64,000 bases of DNA from a virus. The position numbers and the translations under genes are program-made. Shown one piece after another: positions 52,230 through 61,091 of this stretch (positions within the stretch are counted from its first letter, which is position 1; the number at the start of each line of letters is the position of its first letter). The stretch covers positions 1-64,000 of IMG/VR virus record IMGVR_UViG_3300009184_000033. One strand, 5' to 3'. The notes under the pieces are model-generated. The model had not been told where the DNA came from. It saw only the letters and a list, made by a program, of their open reading frames with translations, and did no database searches.

Positions 52230-52588
52230 CAGTCCTTGATCTTGCTGAAGACGTCGTCGGGGTCTATCTTTGCGTTCTGAGCCTCAGCTTCAGAGACTAG
52301 CTCAGCAAGCTTGATGAGCTGTTCATTGCTCTTTGCCATTCTCTCGATGTACTTGTTCAGGATCGGTCCAACAGCAATGTGCTCAGCAACTGAATTCTGC
52401 ATGTTTCCATAAGCTTCGTGGAATAGCAGGAAGGCGTTCTGTCGGTCAGAGATCGCATTCTCGTAGATCTCCTTCCAAAGCGCCTTTTTCTTGTCCTCGG
52501 TGGTCGTGATGGTGTCAAGCAGCTCAGAAAATTGCTTGATCTTATTGAGCTTAACCTCTTGGAGATCTGCAACGTCAACGTGATTCAT
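52229..52588 (-). CDS. Small helical protein between sigma and spike genes
   Basis: Product of 119 residues, predicted all-helical and charged (LQEVKLNKIKQFSELLDTI, then DRQNAFLLFHEAYGNMQNSV, then NKYIERMAKSNEQLIKLAELV). No signal, membrane segment or known motif. The ATG lies within the last bases of the sigma-factor gene (14-base overlap), and the stop overlaps the spike gene start. It may be an assembly chaperone for the spike or baseplate, but nothing in the sequence proves it. Confidence 0.7.
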   Translation of the reverse strand: MNHVDVADLQEVKLNKIKQFSELLDTITTTEDKKKALWKEIYENAISDRQNAFLLFHEAYGNMQNSVAEHIAVGPILNKYIERMAKSNEQLIKLAELVSEAEAQNAKIDPDDVFSKIKD

Positions 52589-53324
52589 CTTTTCTCCCTG
52601 AGTCCTCGAGGTAAATTTCTCTCTGAACGTCCTTGTACAGCCGCCTTATCATCGACATTGATGACGAAAGCTGTTTGGAATTCAGGCCAGAAATGTCTCT
52701 CACATAGACATAAATAGCCCTCTTGTTCAAAAAGTCTAGATTGTCTAGGTTCTCGTGGACAGTTATGACGGCGTTAATGCAGGACACATCATTTTCGCTC
52801 TCGACACGGCTCTTGATACCGTGGAGGATACGCATGATCTCACCTCGCTTCTCGCGGTCGATCATGACATCATCAGGCGACGGTGAGATCTGACTGCTGG
52901 CTATCAGGTACTCATCTCTCTTCGAGAGCCTATCGGTGTCGTTGATGCTGACGTGATTATCGCGGTTCTTTTTCTTCCGGCGAGAGTTCAAGATCAGCCA
53001 GTTCTTTGCCACAACGTTGAAGTATGAGAAGGCCTTGGTGCCTCTTGAGCTGTCGAACTTGTGAAGTGTCTCATACAGGAATGAGACGCAGTCGTTCTTG
53101 AGCACTGAAAAGCTGTCATCTCTGGAGAATCCATAGATGAGGATCAGGTTCTCAACCAGCGTATTGAACGCTGGCATGATCTGCTGTTCGTAAACAACTG
53201 CCCTTGCGAGGTGGTCTGGAGTATTTTGGAACTCCACTATCCCCTGCTGGGTCTTGCTGTCAAAGTAGAAATTAGGACCGTCTGTCCCTGACTTCTTGGA
53301 GCGCCTAGTTCTTTTCTTCAGCAT
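52575..53324 (-). CDS. 55: Late-transcription sigma factor (gp55-like)
   Basis: Directs host RNA polymerase to phage late promoters. The 249-residue product has a sigma region 2-like core: FLYETLHKFDSSRGTKAFSY followed by FNVVAKNWLI, then a basic segment (NSRRKKKNRDN). A second helical portion near the C-terminus (IYVYVRDISGLNSKQLSSSM then SMIRRLYKDV) reads like a helix-turn-helix resembling region 4. T4 gp55 has 185 residues. GGAGGG precedes the ATG. It lies at the junction between carbohydrate genes and baseplate genes and could act on the ATA-N-TTA elements seen elsewhere in this window. Confidence 0.8.
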   Translation of the reverse strand: MLKKRTRRSKKSGTDGPNFYFDSKTQQGIVEFQNTPDHLARAVVYEQQIMPAFNTLVENLILIYGFSRDDSFSVLKNDCVSFLYETLHKFDSSRGTKAFSYFNVVAKNWLILNSRRKKKNRDNHVSINDTDRLSKRDEYLIASSQISPSPDDVMIDREKRGEIMRILHGIKSRVESENDVSCINAVITVHENLDNLDFLNKRAIYVYVRDISGLNSKQLSSSMSMIRRLYKDVQREIYLEDSGRKDESR

Positions 53325-53631
53325 TTGAACCCTCCTCTAGTTGCACTTCCTCTACTTTGCCGATGAGGTTGGCGACCTTCAGAATGGCATCTCTACAGAT
53401 TCTGATGTCCTCAAGCACGGCTCGTACCTGCGGGCTATCGAAGAACAGTGGGATTTGCAGTATCTCAGAAATCGAAGCATATCTCTCATCTAAGATGTCA
53501 AGAGAAGATTCGATCCTGTCAACTATCTTGAGAATCATCAGGCCATGCTTATAGTTGAAGTACAGAGAAACTATCAGCAAAACCAGCAAAACGATACATA
53601 TCACGCTAAGAGATACAACAGTGCCCATCAT
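53305..53631 (-). CDS. Small membrane-anchored protein
   Basis: Product of 108 residues. Residues about 4-27 are a strong hydrophobic helix (VVSLSVICIVLLVLLIVSLYF), probably a membrane anchor; the rest is helical and mixed charge, ending acidic (EEVQLEEGSNAEEKN). Topology with the bulk in the cytoplasm is plausible because Lys and His follow the helix. It overlaps the sigma-factor gene by 20 bases and the glycosyltransferase gene by four. Single-helix proteins of this kind can be holins or inner-membrane helpers, but no partner lysis gene is here, so function is open. Confidence 0.75.
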   Translation of the reverse strand: MMGTVVSLSVICIVLLVLLIVSLYFNYKHGLMILKIVDRIESSLDILDERYASISEILQIPLFFDSPQVRAVLEDIRICRDAILKVANLIGKVEEVQLEEGSNAEEKN

Positions 53632-54782
53632 CTGAAGTACCGTCCTATCTCCCTGTCGTAGCTCTCAGAAATTGCGGCGTGAGAGAAATTTTTCCGGACC
53701 TTGTCACCGAGATCAATGGCCCATTCCTTCGGCACCGCGCTTGATTCTCTGAACTTAGTGACCTTCTTCTTGAACTCTTGTTCAGATACTGATGCCCACT
53801 TCATTCCAGGAACAAATATCGTTCCATCAATTTTGCTCTGGTGCACATCAGTCAGCTGGTTCTCAAGCTTCACAAACTTCCCAAGGTTCATGAAGTCAAG
53901 GTGTCCAGACCAGTTTGTGGCAATCACAGGAACATCGCTTGCAGCCGCTTCCAAGATGGGAAGACCAAATCCCTCGCCTCTTGTCGCTGTAATGAGGGCC
54001 TTGATCTTCTCATTCTTGTACAGAGATGCAACTTCAGAAGTAGTCATCTCGCCGTGAAGAAGGTGGAATCTAGGGAATGGACCCTGTCGAACTTCCTTAA
54101 GAAGCTGGCGTAACATGTTCTCAGTGTGCTTTCTATCAAGAGTGCAGTTGCTGCCATGGTTGGTCTTGATGATGATGCCAACCTTGGGATCATTTCTAAA
54201 CAGCTCGCAAAGCCACTTGATGGTGTAGAACGTGTTCTTTCGGTCGTTCTCAGGGTTGTTCCCAGTGATCTGTCCGAACATGAGAAAGTTGAAGTCAGTC
54301 TGGACATCGATATCAAGAGGATCTGGACTCTTGAGAATATCTTCTGGAAAGCACTCGTGGACCACGGAAATCGGAGTGTTGACCCTTCCAGTCCTCTCGA
54401 TTGTCGATTTGACGAACGTAGAGGGAACTACAACGTGGCTCATGTTGTTGCATGCTTCAAGCCACTGTGGGTTGCACTTATCAGTCTCAACAAAGGCTGA
54501 GAGTCCAATGTTTACCTTTGCGAGGCTTGGATCCCACTCATTTGGAAGCTGGAGCTGAACAGAGACGTCGAACTTTTCATTTATCGGCGCAGTCCTCTTC
54601 ATGATCTCGCCGATGAGTCCATCTTCCATGTCGGGGTTTATCATCCAGGGTGTGATTCCCCAGTTCAAGACCTGACAGCGGAGGTCAATTCCCTTTTGGT
54701 CAAGAAGCCAGCGGAAGACTTGCCTCGAGTGATTTCCGTAACCAGATAAGGTGAGCAGCGGTGCTCGGCACAGTACTTTCAC
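53628..54782 (-). CDS. Glycosyltransferase, GT4-like (GTG start)
   Basis: Transfers a sugar from a nucleotide-sugar to an unknown acceptor. The 384-residue product has the GT-B fold signature of family GT4: a central GNNPENDRKNTFY region and the C-terminal donor-binding motif GEGFGLPILEAA with the E-x7-E pair near residue 275. It is soluble. The start is GTG at 54782, supported by AAGGAGGTCAA just upstream, and overlaps the other GT4 gene's stop (GTGA). Together with that gene it forms a pair, likely acting in sequence on one glycan. Confidence 0.88.
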   Translation of the reverse strand: MKVLCRAPLLTLSGYGNHSRQVFRWLLDQKGIDLRCQVLNWGITPWMINPDMEDGLIGEIMKRTAPINEKFDVSVQLQLPNEWDPSLAKVNIGLSAFVETDKCNPQWLEACNNMSHVVVPSTFVKSTIERTGRVNTPISVVHECFPEDILKSPDPLDIDVQTDFNFLMFGQITGNNPENDRKNTFYTIKWLCELFRNDPKVGIIIKTNHGSNCTLDRKHTENMLRQLLKEVRQGPFPRFHLLHGEMTTSEVASLYKNEKIKALITATRGEGFGLPILEAAASDVPVIATNWSGHLDFMNLGKFVKLENQLTDVHQSKIDGTIFVPGMKWASVSEQEFKKKVTKFRESSAVPKEWAIDLGDKVRKNFSHAAISESYDREIGRYFR

Positions 54783-56032
54783 TTGACCTCCTTGAGATTC
54801 CAGCGGCTCTTCTTAGTAGTCTTCCAGTCTTCTACAGTCTTCTTTAGGGTCTCATGCCAAAGATCGACTGTCTTCTGGTAAGAGAATTCGCTCTTGACAT
54901 AGCTCTTGGCCTTTGTGCCGAGCTCACGCCTCTTGTCAAATCCCATGTCGTACATCTTCACAAGGGCTTGCGCGGTCTCATCGATATCGCAAAAGTCTTC
55001 ATAGATGTAGGGAACGTGCTGAGATCCTACAAGCGTCTTCTGCCGGATCTCTAGAGCGATTCCATTCTCAGATCCATCTCTGTGGTCTACAACTTGCCTT
55101 GTCAGGCCTCCAGTCTTTGCAGCAATGATTGGCCTGCCGCACTGCATGGCCTCTAACGTTGCTAGACCAAATCCCTCTGCGTAAGATATGTTGAGACAAC
55201 AGTCCGAAACATTGTGGAGGATGTTGATCTGCTCAAACCCGACGCGATCTGGAGAGAAGACTACGGTGTCTCTAAGCTCCAACTGCTCGGCGACCGAGTA
55301 GAGATTCGGGCCTTCCATGTCTTTTGGATCCGTGTGCATCACGAGAGTCGCTTTCGGATTTGCGTCTCCACGAGACTTGAGAATATCAAGCATCTTTTTC
55401 CAGGCCCAAAGCACGTCAGAAGGGCGCTTGCGCCTAGCATTCCTGTTCATCCAGAAAGTAACAAAGTGATCTTCTCTGGCAGGTCCAAGAATGTTTCTCT
55501 TGTGGATCTTGACCTGATCTTCTGGCATCTGATAGTAGACGGAATCAGGAAGAGCGTGGGGAATGAAGTTCGTCTTCTCAGGGAACTTTTCCCTGATGAG
55601 CTCATAAGTCATGTGAGAGTGGCAATTGATCAGATCAGTCGCCTCATAGAACGGCGAGTTGAACTCTGGATACGGGTGATTGTCCCATACATGCCACCAA
55701 ACGATCGGACAGACCTGGTGTACTTCATCTTCCATCTCAAAAAGCCAATAGAAGAACCTGGGGTCCGTGAACAGGAAGATGACATCTGGCTTTTCGGCAG
55801 CCAAAGTCTTCCTGATCAAATCTCTATCCCCAAATCCGTCTATTGGCTTTATGATGAAGTCTGGGTTGACCTGTATCGCGTCGTAGTTATCGTGCTTGAC
55901 CGCAGCGCCGAACTGTCTAACAGTCCACTCGCCCTTTGCAATCAGGCCGTTCACCAGGTGGCGGCTCTGAGTTCCCACGCCAGAAGTGCTCAGTGCGTGA
56001 TCAGACAAAAGTAGTATTTTCTTCTTGCTCAT
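54779..56032 (-). CDS. Glycosyltransferase, GT4-like
   Basis: Second GT-B glycosyltransferase, 417 residues, with an N-terminal Rossmann domain starting KKKILLLSDHALSTSGVGTQ (a glycine-containing loop) and the GT4 donor motif YAEGFGLATLEAMQCGRPII near residue 280. A helical C-terminus ends basic (KSRWNLKEVK). Sugar and acceptor unknown. GAGGAA precedes the ATG and overlaps a hairpin at 56038-56072. Its downstream neighbour is a second GT4 enzyme with start and stop overlapping. Confidence 0.88.
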   Translation of the reverse strand: MSKKKILLLSDHALSTSGVGTQSRHLVNGLIAKGEWTVRQFGAAVKHDNYDAIQVNPDFIIKPIDGFGDRDLIRKTLAAEKPDVIFLFTDPRFFYWLFEMEDEVHQVCPIVWWHVWDNHPYPEFNSPFYEATDLINCHSHMTYELIREKFPEKTNFIPHALPDSVYYQMPEDQVKIHKRNILGPAREDHFVTFWMNRNARRKRPSDVLWAWKKMLDILKSRGDANPKATLVMHTDPKDMEGPNLYSVAEQLELRDTVVFSPDRVGFEQINILHNVSDCCLNISYAEGFGLATLEAMQCGRPIIAAKTGGLTRQVVDHRDGSENGIALEIRQKTLVGSQHVPYIYEDFCDIDETAQALVKMYDMGFDKRRELGTKAKSYVKSEFSYQKTVDLWHETLKKTVEDWKTTKKSRWNLKEVK

Positions 56033-56037
56033 ATTCC

Positions 56038-56072
56038 TCTAGAACCTTTGCAAAACTATCAATGGCTCTAGA
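56038..56072 (-). promoter_or_regulatory. Hairpin at the ribosome site of the GT4 gene pair
   Basis: Nine-base arms at 56038-56046 and 56064-56072 pair with one G-T pair around a 17-base loop. The inner arm touches AGAGGAA, the ribosome site of the gene at 56032. The loop holds GATAGTTTTG, one base off the ATA-N-TTA pattern. Confidence 0.4.
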
Positions 56073-56086
56073 TGGTTTAAAGGAGA

Positions 56087-56884
56087 TCAAGTGCAATACT
56101 TAGTCTGATGGTAGTCACAGTACTTACAGGACTCTCGATTCTTCATGAAGAGTCCGCGCTTCACTGAGGCGATCATGTTGGCAACCATCTTCCTCGCCTT
56201 CTCTTCAACGGTTGGCCCGACCGAGACTGTGAACAGCTCACAGGAGCGTCCAGGCTTCACGCCCTTCTTGAGAAGAACATAGCCGCACTTCACGTCCTTT
56301 GACGGCAAAGACTTCTTGGCTCGCCAGAAAGACTTGTAGAGAGCGATCTGTGCCAGGACATTGAAGTCTCGGCGTTTGTCTGTGCTCCATCCACGGGCAC
56401 TGGAAGTCTTCCAGTCGATCACCCAGTAGACCCGACCCCGCTTGCCATCGCACTCAATGAGACCGTCGATGAATCCCTTGAACTTGATCTCCTGCCCAGG
56501 GATATCCTCATAGAGTGCATGCTCAGCCTCTATTGCGACCCAATTAGGAAAATTCTGATCAAGGAAAGCTGGAACTTCATCAAGGATCTGACGAGCCCAC
56601 TTGACCCAGCTGTCGACAAGTCCATTCTTCTTGGCGTCAGGAAGCTCATCAAACTTCTTCTCCGCCCACACGCGGCGAATCTCAGCCTCGACATTGTCAG
56701 GATTCATGGTCCTGGTTGTCAGGAAGTTCTCGAGCTCGGCGTGGACTATGGTTCCAAAGTCAAGATTGGGAGATGGCTTCGAAAGATCGACCTTGTCGAT
56801 CTGAGCCAGCTTGTGACGCCATGGACACTCCTTCCAGGTCTTGATTTCAGAGTAAGATACGTGTGGCTTTTGGGTTGGGAACAT
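56087..56884 (-). CDS. PD-(D/E)XK nuclease with likely iron-sulfur cysteines (RecB/Cas4 family)
   Basis: Metal-dependent exonuclease of 265 residues. The PDDEXK motifs are His48 in GTIVHAE, Asp140 in GFIDG, and Asp157-x-Lys159 in VIDWKTSS, followed by a C-terminal QxxxY-type helix region (AQIALYKSFW). Cys20 in KECPWR and three C-terminal cysteines (253, 256, 264) give the Cas4/AddB layout of one N-terminal and three C-terminal cysteines that bind a 4Fe-4S cluster. Here the last spacing is seven rather than the more common five. The gene lies between sugar genes, not with the other DNA-processing genes. It may assist recombination or degrade host DNA. Confidence 0.85.
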   Translation of the reverse strand: MFPTQKPHVSYSEIKTWKECPWRHKLAQIDKVDLSKPSPNLDFGTIVHAELENFLTTRTMNPDNVEAEIRRVWAEKKFDELPDAKKNGLVDSWVKWARQILDEVPAFLDQNFPNWVAIEAEHALYEDIPGQEIKFKGFIDGLIECDGKRGRVYWVIDWKTSSARGWSTDKRRDFNVLAQIALYKSFWRAKKSLPSKDVKCGYVLLKKGVKPGRSCELFTVSVGPTVEEKARKMVANMIASVKRGLFMKNRESCKYCDYHQTKYCT

Positions 56885-56920
56885 GCAAAATCATATACCA
56901 ACGCAATCTCAATTTCACAT

Positions 56921-57892
56921 TTACAGAGACTTTTTTGTGAGTTCAAGATCCGCTTCGTACATCAGCTTTGCCAGACTCTTGAACGTAGTCTTAGGAGTCC
57001 ATCCAAGCTTTTCCTTCGCCTTTGAGTAGTCGCCCTCAAGCCACGGAACCTCGTGTGGCCTCTTCAACCTGTCGTCAATCACAAGGTGCTCGTCCACATT
57101 GAGACCCGCAATATCAAACACTTCGTTCAGGAATTCTCTGACCGTGTGGGTCTCACCAGTTGCGACAACGTAGTCATCAGGCTTGTCCTGTTGGAGCATA
57201 AGCCACATCGCCTCAACGTAGTCCTTGGCATAGCCCCAGTCTCGTAGAGCGTCGAGGTTCCCAAGAGAGATCTTGTCCTGTAGGCCAAGCTTGATCCGCG
57301 CCGCCGCCAAGGTGATCTTGCGAGTCACAAAAGTCTCGCCACGCCGCGGACTCTCATGATTGAACAGAATACCAGAAGATGCGTGGATTCCGTAACCCTC
57401 ACGGTAGTTGCGAGTGAGACCATGCGCGAAGACCTTGGCGCAAGCATATGGTGAGGCTGGCATCAGACGAGTCTCCTCACTCTGAGGGTGCTCGGGATTA
57501 TCTCCGTACATCTCAGAAGAAGATGCCTGGTAAAATCTGCAGCTCGGCTGCATGGTCCTGATACATTCTAGCAGTCTCAAAGGACCAACAGCGACGGCAT
57601 CCACAGTCTCTTCTGGAACGTCAAAAGAAACTCGGACGTGAGACTGCGCAGCAAGATTGTAGACTTCATCGAACTTTTGATTCGAAAAGAGCCTGTAGAA
57701 AGATCCTGCATCATTCATGGAGCCATAGACAAGCTGAAAGTTCGGGTGCTTAAGCAGGTGATCAATTCGATCAGTCGCAAGAAGAGAAGTTCTCCTCTTC
57801 ATTCCAATAACTCTGTAGTCTTTCTCTAGAAGGAGCTCGGCGAGATAGCTCCCATCTTGCCCAGTGACTCCAGTGACTAGTGCAGTCTTCAC
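56921..57892 (-). CDS. gmd: GDP-mannose 4,6-dehydratase
   Basis: Converts GDP-D-mannose to GDP-4-keto-6-deoxymannose, first step to GDP-L-fucose and related sugars. The 323-residue short-chain dehydrogenase has the NADP loop GVTGQDG at 8-14, the family catalytic triad with SSSE at 124-127, Tyr149 and Lys153 (YACAK), and the [14 protein letters not shown] substrate-binding stretch near 205. Length fits (about 340-370 in bacteria). The start is GTG at 57892, overlapping the upstream stop as GTGA. The partner GDP-fucose synthase is one gene upstream, so both steps are present. Confidence 0.94.
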   Translation of the reverse strand: MKTALVTGVTGQDGSYLAELLLEKDYRVIGMKRRTSLLATDRIDHLLKHPNFQLVYGSMNDAGSFYRLFSNQKFDEVYNLAAQSHVRVSFDVPEETVDAVAVGPLRLLECIRTMQPSCRFYQASSSEMYGDNPEHPQSEETRLMPASPYACAKVFAHGLTRNYREGYGIHASSGILFNHESPRRGETFVTRKITLAAARIKLGLQDKISLGNLDALRDWGYAKDYVEAMWLMLQQDKPDDYVVATGETHTVREFLNEVFDIAGLNVDEHLVIDDRLKRPHEVPWLEGDYSKAKEKLGWTPKTTFKSLAKLMYEADLELTKKSL

Positions 57893-58602
57893 GTTGAGTC
57901 CTTTGTGCGGTTAAAGATTTCTTGCTTGACAAACACTGTGTTTACTTGATCTCTATAGACTTCACTATAACCAGAATTCAAGATGAAGTTTCTTACTCTC
58001 TGCTCTCTTTCTACAATTTCACTGTATCTGGCAAAGTCTTTGTGCCCATCTTGAATCTCGCAAATCAGCATCTTGGGGTCTAGCTGCTTGAGATCGAAAG
58101 ATCTCAATACGCTTTCTTCGTAGCCTTCAACGTCGATCACGAGTAGATCAGCATTCTTCAAGCCAACGGCGTCTAAGATAGTTTCCAACCTATAGACTTG
58201 AACCTCTCTTACTCCAGAGAAATTCTGTTCCAAAGCTTCTTTAGCCCACGAGATCTCTTTGTAAGCTTCAAGATGGTCCTTGTCAAGTGTCGTGATGCTG
58301 GCTGCGACAGCAATTCTTGCTTTTGATTCGACTTCTCCAACAGCGCAACAAACTACTTTTATCTCAGGATTGTGAGAGTGATTCAAAGAGCAGGCACGAG
58401 CGTACTCAGAGACAGGCTCAACATATAGCCCTTTCCAGCCAAGCTTAGATAAGGCGTAAGTGTTGCTCCAGCTTATTCCATCATAAGCGCCGACCTCTAC
58501 AAAAACTGGGTCCTCACCAGCGTTTGGCAAGAGCCACTTATTGTATATCTGCTCCAAAGATTCAATCTGGCAATCATGAGGAACCTCAAGCTTAGTGTAC
58601 AT
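57889..58602 (-). CDS. FkbM-family methyltransferase
   Basis: SAM-dependent O-methyltransferase of 237 residues, probably methylating a sugar hydroxyl. The SAM-binding loop is [18 protein letters not shown] near residue 34, followed by [11 protein letters not shown] (acidic ribose-binding end) and the FkbM hallmark [18 protein letters not shown] near 150. Length and motif order fit the family. It lies between fcl and gmd, overlapping both, so it is probably made together with them and may act on the product of the pathway, for example a methylated deoxysugar. Confidence 0.87.
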   Translation of the reverse strand: MYTKLEVPHDCQIESLEQIYNKWLLPNAGEDPVFVEVGAYDGISWSNTYALSKLGWKGLYVEPVSEYARACSLNHSHNPEIKVVCCAVGEVESKARIAVAASITTLDKDHLEAYKEISWAKEALEQNFSGVREVQVYRLETILDAVGLKNADLLVIDVEGYEESVLRSFDLKQLDPKMLICEIQDGHKDFARYSEIVEREQRVRNFILNSGYSEVYRDQVNTVFVKQEIFNRTKDST

Positions 58603-59524
58603 GGAATCCTCTTACGTTTGGATATCGATCTTGGAATTTTCTAATAGTCTCTTGAAGGCCTTCTCGAAGTGGTGTATACTCTGCTGACCAGCCAAGAGAC
58701 CTCAGCTTATCATTTGAAGACGGCTTCTCGTACTGTCCGTCAGGCTTTGAAGAGTCAAACTTGATGTGTCCCTCAAATCCGATTTCCTCTCCGATCATCA
58801 GAGAAAGATTTTCGATAGAGACCCAATCAGGGTTACCGATGTTGATAGGCTCCTCGCCATCATAGTTTTCCGCAAGCCACAGAATGATCTTGGCTGCGTC
58901 CCTGGCAAAAGTGAACTCACGGATTGGACGTCCAGATCCCCAGACAACGACTTCATTCCTGCCTGCCTGCATTGCCTCATGGAACTTCCGGATGAGAGCT
59001 GGAATGACATGACCACTGTTGAGATCGTAGTTGTCATTGATACCGTAGAGATTGTTTGGAATGACCGAGATGAAGTTGCACCCAAACTGCTGGCGATAAG
59101 CCCTGCTCTGGACCTCAAGCATCCTCTTTGCGTACGCATATCCAAAGTTCGATAGATGCGGAGGACCCATGTGAAGCTGATCCTCTGTGAGCGGGTACTT
59201 CACATAAGGCGCGTCTGGGTAGATGCAGGTCGAGAGCACAGAGACAAGCTTCAGCTTATTCACTCTGCAGGCATTCAGCACATTCATGTTCATCTTGACA
59301 TTGTCATCAAAGAAGTCAGCGACATAGTCAGTGTTAGCCTTCACACCTCCGACCCTTGCGGCACAGTGAATGACCGTGTCTACTCGTCCATCTTCCAGAG
59401 TGAGGATAGCATGATTCGAATCCGTGAGATCACATTCTCTCGAGCTGAGTCCAACGGAACCAGGAGACAGAGCAAGAATCTCGCTGCCAAGAAGTCCAGT
59501 TGCTCCTGTGACTAAATTTTTCAT
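58592..59524 (-). CDS. fcl: GDP-L-fucose synthase (epimerase/reductase)
   Basis: Converts GDP-4-keto-6-deoxymannose to GDP-L-fucose. The 310-residue product has the NADPH loop GATGLLG at 7-13, catalytic Ser98 (VLSTCIYP), Tyr129 and Lys133 (YAYAK), and the family block NNLYGINDNYDLNSGHVIPALI near 155-175. Length equals bacterial Fcl (about 320). The start is ATG at 59524, overlapping the upstream stop as ATGA. A longer reading from 59581 is rejected because its 19 extra residues are inside the upstream gene. It pairs with gmd one gene downstream. Confidence 0.93.
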   Translation of the reverse strand: MKNLVTGATGLLGSEILALSPGSVGLSSRECDLTDSNHAILTLEDGRVDTVIHCAARVGGVKANTDYVADFFDDNVKMNMNVLNACRVNKLKLVSVLSTCIYPDAPYVKYPLTEDQLHMGPPHLSNFGYAYAKRMLEVQSRAYRQQFGCNFISVIPNNLYGINDNYDLNSGHVIPALIRKFHEAMQAGRNEVVVWGSGRPIREFTFARDAAKIILWLAENYDGEEPINIGNPDWVSIENLSLMIGEEIGFEGHIKFDSSKPDGQYEKPSSNDKLRSLGWSAEYTPLREGLQETIRKFQDRYPNVRGFHVH

Positions 59525-59751
59525 TTGATAAGGACCTCGTCGCCTGTCCAGACAGCGACTCCAAGACAAGCTAAGTTCCACTTTTTCACGTCACCCTCAA
59601 GCGAAGATTCACTCCAGGATGGGACTTTAATGTTGACTCCAGAAGCGCATCTCTCGACTCCGTCTTGGAAGATACGCCACACAAGATTGCTATTGCCATG
59701 CTTTGTGTTAAATCTGATCAAGAACTTGCTGGTAGCTATGTCATCTTTCAT
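59521..59751 (-). CDS. Small protein of the carbohydrate cluster
   Basis: Product of 76 residues, strand-rich, with a FLIRFNTKHGNSNLVWRIFQ segment and a VPSWSESSLEGDVKKWNLAC segment. Small proteins with a comparable pattern occur in sugar-modification regions of aquatic T4-like phages; function unknown. Two cysteines, no membrane segment. It overlaps both neighbours by ATGA-type junctions, so it is expressed with fcl and the upstream FkbM-type methyltransferase. Confidence 0.75.
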   Translation of the reverse strand: MKDDIATSKFLIRFNTKHGNSNLVWRIFQDGVERCASGVNIKVPSWSESSLEGDVKKWNLACLGVAVWTGDEVLIK

Positions 59752-60395
59752 GGCGCAATCTCAAAGAGGTAATCTGCCCACCATCTGTCATCAGAGAAAT
59801 CATGAAACTCTCCTCTAGTCACTATGCCGTGGCTAGAACCAACTAAAATGTAACCAAACTGTTTGAGATATTCAGCTGCTGATTGTACTGTGTTGTCTGG
59901 AAGATCAGGGTAGATTTTCCCCTTCCTTGCGTCTTCTAGCTCTAGGGTTATCGATCCAATCTTCTGCGACCTGAGATAAGCCTCAAAGGTCTTCAATATT
60001 GTGAGATCTGCACCCTGGGCGTCTGTTATCAGAGTGTCTATCTGTTCGATTCCCTTAGACTGCAAATAAGCAGGATAGTTCACGCTTCTGACCTTCACAA
60101 CTTTGCCATTATGAAGATTTTCATGTGAACGATAGGGAAAATCTAAACTATTTCCCTTTGATATAGAGCTTGTGCCAAGGTCTGATCCACCTGAAAGCGT
60201 AAACTCAATCTCGCCATCATGAGTCCATGCTGCGGCAGTCATGACCTCGACATTTGGAATCTCATTAAGTCGCTTGTGAAGATCCGCATACTTCTCAAGA
60301 GGGTCAATCCCATAGTGCCTATCGAATCTTCCTGAGTTCACTAGCTCTATGAATGTAGAGCAATAAGATAGACCGATGTATACCAGATTCTTCAC
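59748..60395 (-). CDS. FkbM-like methyltransferase (divergent, GTG start)
   Basis: SAM-dependent methyltransferase-like product of 215 residues. The second FkbM motif is clear (IDTLITDAQGADLTILKTF near residue 120), followed by SITLELEDARKG. The first glycine loop is unusual (VYIGLSYCSTFIELVN), without the G-x-N-x-G pattern of the other FkbM enzyme here, so activity is less certain. The start is GTG at 60395 with GGAA upstream. It is one of three methyltransferases in the cluster. Confidence 0.8.
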   Translation of the reverse strand: MKNLVYIGLSYCSTFIELVNSGRFDRHYGIDPLEKYADLHKRLNEIPNVEVMTAAAWTHDGEIEFTLSGGSDLGTSSISKGNSLDFPYRSHENLHNGKVVKVRSVNYPAYLQSKGIEQIDTLITDAQGADLTILKTFEAYLRSQKIGSITLELEDARKGKIYPDLPDNTVQSAAEYLKQFGYILVGSSHGIVTRGEFHDFSDDRWWADYLFEIAP

Positions 60396-60410
60396 GGCTA
60401 ATTCCTTTGT

Positions 60411-61091
60411 CTAGGCTTCAAAGAGAGGGCTAGTAATGTTCTCACTGGTGATCATGCACCACGAAGAACAGCTGGGGTTGGGGTCAAAATCTAATCTTCC
60501 GCCTTGAAATCGATGGGTAGCGCTGTACTTTGGCCAAACTGCGCCGGCAGAATTTAGAGTGTCAATTATGGAAGCAGACCTAATCTGTGCATTGCAGCCT
60601 TCGACTCTAGGATTCTTGAGGTCGTCAATCAGTATGACGTAATTCTTGTACTTTTGAGTTATTAGCTCAACTTCTCTTAGGACGGTTGGATCATCATCTT
60701 CATCAGAATGAGCGTCTAGCCAAAATACAGGAATAGCATCGCGGGGCACGGCCTTATCGATCTGCCCAAGAAAGCTCAAAGAGTCCGAGTGAGTTATCGA
60801 GACATTTTTGCGGACGGAACATTGCAAAGTTGCTGCTTCGTAGTTGCTCCTTGAGAGCTCGCAGCTATGTAAAATTGTCCCTGGAGAATTCAAAGAAACG
60901 TAGTCGCAGGTGATGCCTAAGTACGTTCCTGTCTCTACAAAGATGTCATAATGCCTCAAGAGCTTGATCATAAAATCACAGAGAATCGCGTCTCTATGAA
61001 ATCCAGAGATCCTCTCGTTACGAAACTCGATGCAAGAGTTTGTTCTCAGGAACTCTTGCGCGTCAAACGCCGCAATTGAAACAGAAGACAT
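60411..61091 (-). CDS. Class I SAM-dependent methyltransferase
   Basis: Product of 226 residues with a Rossmann-type SAM site: motif I FVETGTYLGITCDYV near residue 51, acidic strand end ILHSCELSRSNYE, motif with SDSLSFL and a catalytic-like FWLDAHSDEDDD stretch near 125. The end has a Cys pair (CSSWC). It ends at TAG and begins at ATG, one base after the stop of the DegT-type gene. Substrate unknown; sugar methylation is inferred from the cluster. Confidence 0.8.
   Translation of the reverse strand: MSSVSIAAFDAQEFLRTNSCIEFRNERISGFHRDAILCDFMIKLLRHYDIFVETGTYLGITCDYVSLNSPGTILHSCELSRSNYEAATLQCSVRKNVSITHSDSLSFLGQIDKAVPRDAIPVFWLDAHSDEDDDPTVLREVELITQKYKNYVILIDDLKNPRVEGCNAQIRSASIIDTLNSAGAVWPKYSATHRFQGGRLDFDPNPSCSSWCMITSENITSPLFEA

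Noticed and set aside
56087-56884. CRISPR adaptation locus because of the Cas4-like nuclease
   Set aside because: No repeats, cas1 or cas2 are present; phage RecB-like nucleases of this type occur alone.
56890-56899. GGTATATGAT upstream of the nuclease gene as promoter, similar to GGTATATGTAAT near 8551
   Set aside because: It lies only six bases before the ATG at 56884, too close for a transcript that would carry a leader; the resemblance is probably chance.
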